The notes beneath the pieces are model-generated. The model did not search any database. It had not been told where the DNA came from and saw nothing but the letters and a program-made list of their open reading frames with translations. The translations under genes and the position numbers were made by a program. A stretch of DNA of 33,525 nt from Gammaproteobacteria bacterium (GTDB lineage: Bacteria; Pseudomonadota; Gammaproteobacteria; Acidiferrobacterales; Sulfurifustaceae): positions 1-33,525 of the forward strand of contig JACQER010000104.1 of NCBI GenBank assembly GCA_016200465.1, given 5' to 3'. This document shows, piece by piece, positions 31,462 to 33,525 of this stretch (positions are counted from its first letter, which is position 1; the number at the start of each line of letters is the position of its first letter).

Positions 31462-32412
31462 ATGGAACCTGTAAGCAAAACGCATCCGCCCGTCGTCGAG
31501 GCGAACCCGCGCCGGTTCGCGAGCTTGGCTCGGGAATACTACGAGCTGACCAAGCCGCGCGTGGTGTCGCTCATCATTTTCACCGCCGTGGTCGGCATGT
31601 TCCTGTCCACGCCGGGAGCGATGCCGCTGTCGGCCTTGCTGCTCGGCACGCTCGGCATCGCGCTCGCTTCCGCTTCGGCGGCGGCGATCAACCAGATTCT
31701 CGACCAGCATTTCGACAGGGGCATGCTGCGCACCAGCCGCCGGCCGCTGCCCACGGGCACGCTCACCACGCGCGAGGCGTTGCTGTTCGCGCTCATCATC
31801 GGCGTGGCCTCGATGGTGATCCTGGTGCTGTGGGTCAACATGCTCACCGCCGTGCTTACGTTCATTTCGCTCATCGGCTACTCGATCATTTACACCGTGT
31901 ATCTCAAGCACGCCACGCCGCAGAACATCGTCATCGGCGGCGCCGCCGGCGCCGCGCCGCCGGTGCTTGGCTGGACCGCGATCACCGGCCAGGTCGCGCC
32001 GGACGCGCTGTTGCTGTTCCTGATCATCTTCCTGTGGACGCCGCCGCATTTCTGGTCGTTGGCGCTGTACCGCGAAAAGGAATACGCCAAGGTCGGCATA
32101 CCCATGCTGCCCGTCACCCACGGGCGCGAGTTCACCCAGCTGCAGATCCTGCTGTACACGGTGCTGCTGGTGGCGGTGACGATCATGCCGTTCGCCACGC
32201 ACATGAGCGGCTGGCTGTATTTCGCCGGCGCGCTCGTCCTCAACGCGGGTTTCCTGTACTACGCCGTGCGGCTGTACCGGAATTACAGCGACGAACTGGC
32301 GCGCAAGACCTTCCGTTACTCGATCAATTATCTCGCACTGCTGTTCGCGCTGCTGCTCGTCGATCACTACCGCGTTTATATCCGCGAGGCGCTTCAGTCC
32401 GCGCTGTATTGA
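31462..32412 (+). CDS. ctaB: protoheme IX farnesyltransferase (heme O synthase)
   Basis: 316 residues from the ATG at 31462; a TTG at 31441 in frame is less likely. A UbiA-family polytopic prenyltransferase that converts heme b to heme o. YYELTKPRVVSLIIFTAVVG opens the family, and the first Asp-rich motif is NQILDQHFDRGMLRTSRRPL. The second conserved block is YTVYLKHATPQNIVIGGAAG followed by FLWTPPHFWSLALYREKEYA. Eight to nine membrane helices. TAGAAT at 31446-31451 could be a -10 but no matching -35 is seen. Its TGA overlaps the next ATG by one base. Confidence 0.95.
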   Translation: MEPVSKTHPPVVEANPRRFASLAREYYELTKPRVVSLIIFTAVVGMFLSTPGAMPLSALLLGTLGIALASASAAAINQILDQHFDRGMLRTSRRPLPTGTLTTREALLFALIIGVASMVILVLWVNMLTAVLTFISLIGYSIIYTVYLKHATPQNIVIGGAAGAAPPVLGWTAITGQVAPDALLLFLIIFLWTPPHFWSLALYREKEYAKVGIPMLPVTHGREFTQLQILLYTVLLVAVTIMPFATHMSGWLYFAGALVLNAGFLYYAVRLYRNYSDELARKTFRYSINYLALLFALLLVDHYRVYIREALQSALY

Positions 32413-33002
32413 TGTTGTCACCCAGCCGTTTCTCCAAATTTTTTCTGCTGCTGGTGTTGTTCGTCGCGGCCTGCTCGCCACCCGCGCCGACGTTCAAATC
32501 CACTGACATCAGCGGCGTGGACTGGGGCAGCGGCGATTTCGAGCTGACCGCGCATACCGGCCAGCGCATGAAGGCCGCGGATTTCCGGGGCAAGGTCACG
32601 GTCATGTTCTTCGGCTTCACCCACTGTCCGGACGTCTGCCCGCCGACCATGGCGAAACTCGCCGTGCTCATGCAGCGGCTCGGCGACGACGCCAAGCGCG
32701 TGCAGGTGTTGTTCGTCACCGTCGATCCGAAAAACGACACGGTCAAGCAGCTCGCCGGTTTTGTCCCGCAGTTCAACCCGTCCTTCATCGGCCTGACCGG
32801 CAGCGACAAGGAAATCGCCGCGGTCGCGGCCGAATACAAGGTCGCTTACGGCCCAAACCCCAAGAACTCTGCACTCGTCGATCATTCCACCGGCATGCTT
32901 ATTAAGGATGCCAGGGGGAAGTTACGGTTGCTGGTGAAGAATGACGTGCCGGTGGAGGATTTGGAGCATGATGTGAGGGTGCTGTTGAAAGAGAAGAATT
33001 AA
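32412..33002 (+). CDS. SCO1/SenC/PrrC copper chaperone, lipoprotein
   Basis: 196 residues from the ATG at 32412, overlapping the ctaB stop as TGATG. A lipoprotein signal ends LFVAAC with C21. The thioredoxin-like domain has GKVTVMFFGFTHCPDVCP with copper ligands C72 and C76 (CPDVC), VLFVTVDPKNDT and the third ligand H158 (VDHSTG). SCO1 inserts copper into the CuA centre of subunit II and completes this oxidase cluster. The long open frame upstream is a shadow of ctaB. Confidence 0.93.
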   Translation: MLSPSRFSKFFLLLVLFVAACSPPAPTFKSTDISGVDWGSGDFELTAHTGQRMKAADFRGKVTVMFFGFTHCPDVCPPTMAKLAVLMQRLGDDAKRVQVLFVTVDPKNDTVKQLAGFVPQFNPSFIGLTGSDKEIAAVAAEYKVAYGPNPKNSALVDHSTGMLIKDARGKLRLLVKNDVPVEDLEHDVRVLLKEKN

Positions 33003-33030
33003 ATTCCGTCGTCGTTATTCTTTAATGTAG

Positions 33031-33062
33031 GGTGGGTTAGGCGATTTTTGCCGTAACCCACC
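33031..33062. repeat. GGTGGGTTA hairpin, dispersed-repeat type
   Basis: GGTGGGTTA (33031-33039) and TAACCCACC (33054-33062) form a 9-bp perfect stem around 14 bases containing TTTTT. From memory, very similar 'GTAGGGTGGGTTA ... TAACCCACC' hairpins recur in intergenic regions of many proteobacteria. It is 29 bases after the SCO stop and could weakly terminate. Confidence 0.6.
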
Positions 33063-33113
33063 GAACAAACAGCTGTCATCTCCGCGAAGGCGGGACCCAG
33101 GATGTAAATGGTC

Positions 33114-33137
33114 AAAAGCCGCCGAAAGGCGGCTTTT
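33114..33137 (+). terminator. intrinsic terminator downstream of the SCO gene
   Basis: AAAAGCCGCC (33114-33123), GNRA-type loop GAAA, GGCGGCTTTT (33128-33137). The stem is perfect over 10 bp and flanked by A- and T-runs, so it can work on both strands. Just upstream (about 33078-33098) TCTCCGCGAAGGCGGGACCC resembles a REP-like dispersed motif. Confidence 0.85.
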
Positions 33138-33190
33138 CATTTTGTGTCGCCTACGGCGACGCATACTGGTGGGTGGCTGACCCACGGCAG

Positions 33191-33224
33191 GTGACTTTTC
33201 TTTGCACGGACAAAGAAAAGTTAC
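33191..33224. repeat. inverted repeat ACTTTTCTTTG / CAAAGAAAAGT
   Basis: A 14-bp stem with one G-T pair: GTGACTTTTCTTTG (33191-33204), loop CACGGA, CAAAGAAAAGTTAC (33211-33224). This motif is remembered as part of a widespread intergenic element in proteobacteria that is often mis-annotated as short hypothetical proteins. Confidence 0.65.
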
Positions 33225-33237
33225 CAAAAGAAATCCG

Positions 33238-33384
33238 CCCCGGAGCCGCCGACTGCTCCCTTCGCTTCTCGCCCGAGCGGGCGCTCGCCAACTCGTCGGC
33301 CGCACAATACGCGGCTCGACTCAGACAGGGGCTCGCTTGAATCCCCCCCCGCTCGGGCTGCGAGGCTCGGCGGCGGCTACGGGG
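33238..33384. repeat. large nested inverted-repeat element
   Basis: Three nested stems share nearly one centre (about 33312). Outer: CCCCG-G-AGCCGCC (33238-33250) with GGCGGCT-A-CGGGG (33372-33384), one mismatch. Middle: perfect GCCCGAGCGGG (33271-33281) with CCCGCTCGGGC (33348-33358). Inner: GTCGGCCGC (33296-33304) with GCGGCTCGAC (33311-33320), one bulge. Frames through it on both strands are Arg/Pro/Ser-rich with no recognisable protein. It is best read as a structured dispersed repeat, with an RNA possible. Confidence 0.6.
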
Positions 33385-33525
33385 ATTGGAAAACACCTCC
33401 GCGCGAAGGCGGGAGATGGGTTGCTCCAGCCCCGTGTCGCAAGCCGAGCACCGCCACGAAGCCGGGAGTTTTCGCGAGACTCCTGATCGAGCCCGAGGCG
33501 CGTTGTTCAGCGCCCGGCGAGTTAG
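33385..33525. other. GC-rich non-coding end of the window
   Basis: No gene recognised. CCTCCGCGCGAAGGCGGGAGA (from about 33397) again resembles the REP-like motif near 33078, and GGAGT--TCGCGA-ACTCC near 33466-33484 is a further small imperfect palindrome. The repeat tract probably continues past the window edge. Confidence 0.4.

Noticed and set aside
33015-33305. Short open frames on both strands in the 3' tract, e.g. one containing GFLLVTFLCPCKEKSP
   Set aside because: They run through hairpin repeats. Similar peptides are familiar as false predictions from a dispersed intergenic element.

Overview
The window looks like a chromosomal segment of a GC-rich gammaproteobacterium. Three things suggest this: an MSHA-type (mannose-sensitive haemagglutinin) type IV pilus locus, the bioF-bioH-bioC-bioD order divergent from comF, and a coxBA-cox11-coxC / SURF1 / ctaB / SCO oxidase cluster of the Pseudomonas/Acidiferrobacter kind. 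The genus cannot be fixed from the sequence. No RNA genes, CRISPR arrays, prophage or transposase genes were found.

Region 1 (1-19984) is a pilus/adhesin locus. It opens with the 3' end of a membrane O-antigen-ligase/PglL-like gene. Two consecutive minor-pilin cassettes follow. The first (1407-6111) has GspH/MshC-, MshD- and MshO-like pseudopilins, then two very large PilX/MshP-like pilins whose bodies carry Trp-rich, propeller-like repeats. The second (6185-12968) is the canonical mshC-mshD-mshO-mshP-mshQ order, with a frameshift in mshO. Next comes the assembly-platform/secretin half, mshI-(pilN-like)-mshJ-mshK-mshL-mshM-mshN (13217-19984), tightly packed with stop/start overlaps. The motor ATPase (mshE), platform (mshG) and main pilins (mshA/B) are not in the window. 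Sigma-54-like -24/-12 elements with exact GG-N10-GC geometry precede both halves, and mshI appears to start at CTG.

Region 2 (19995-24522) holds comF on the minus strand and the biotin operon bioF-H-C-D on the plus strand. The divergent spacer has a BirA-operator-like site overlapping a sigma-70 promoter, then a tandem 42-bp repeat. A diverged inverted copy of that repeat lies on the other side of comF. A long perfect inverted repeat encloses the ribosome binding site and start of bioD. bioA and bioB are not in the window.

Region 3 (24600-33002) is an aa3/caa3-type cytochrome c oxidase cluster: a DUF2244 gene, coxB with a fused cytochrome c domain, coxA, cox11 and coxC, closed by a strong terminator. 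A small membrane gene on the minus strand and SURF1, an SCO-like protein, ctaB and SCO1/SenC on the plus strand follow. A 31-bp palindrome containing a perfect FNR/ANR box lies in front of the cluster, suggesting oxygen-responsive control. Heme A synthase (ctaA/cox15), often found in this cluster, is absent.

Region 4 (33003-33525) has no convincing gene. It holds a terminator and a succession of hairpins and nested inverted repeats that look like dispersed intergenic repeat elements.
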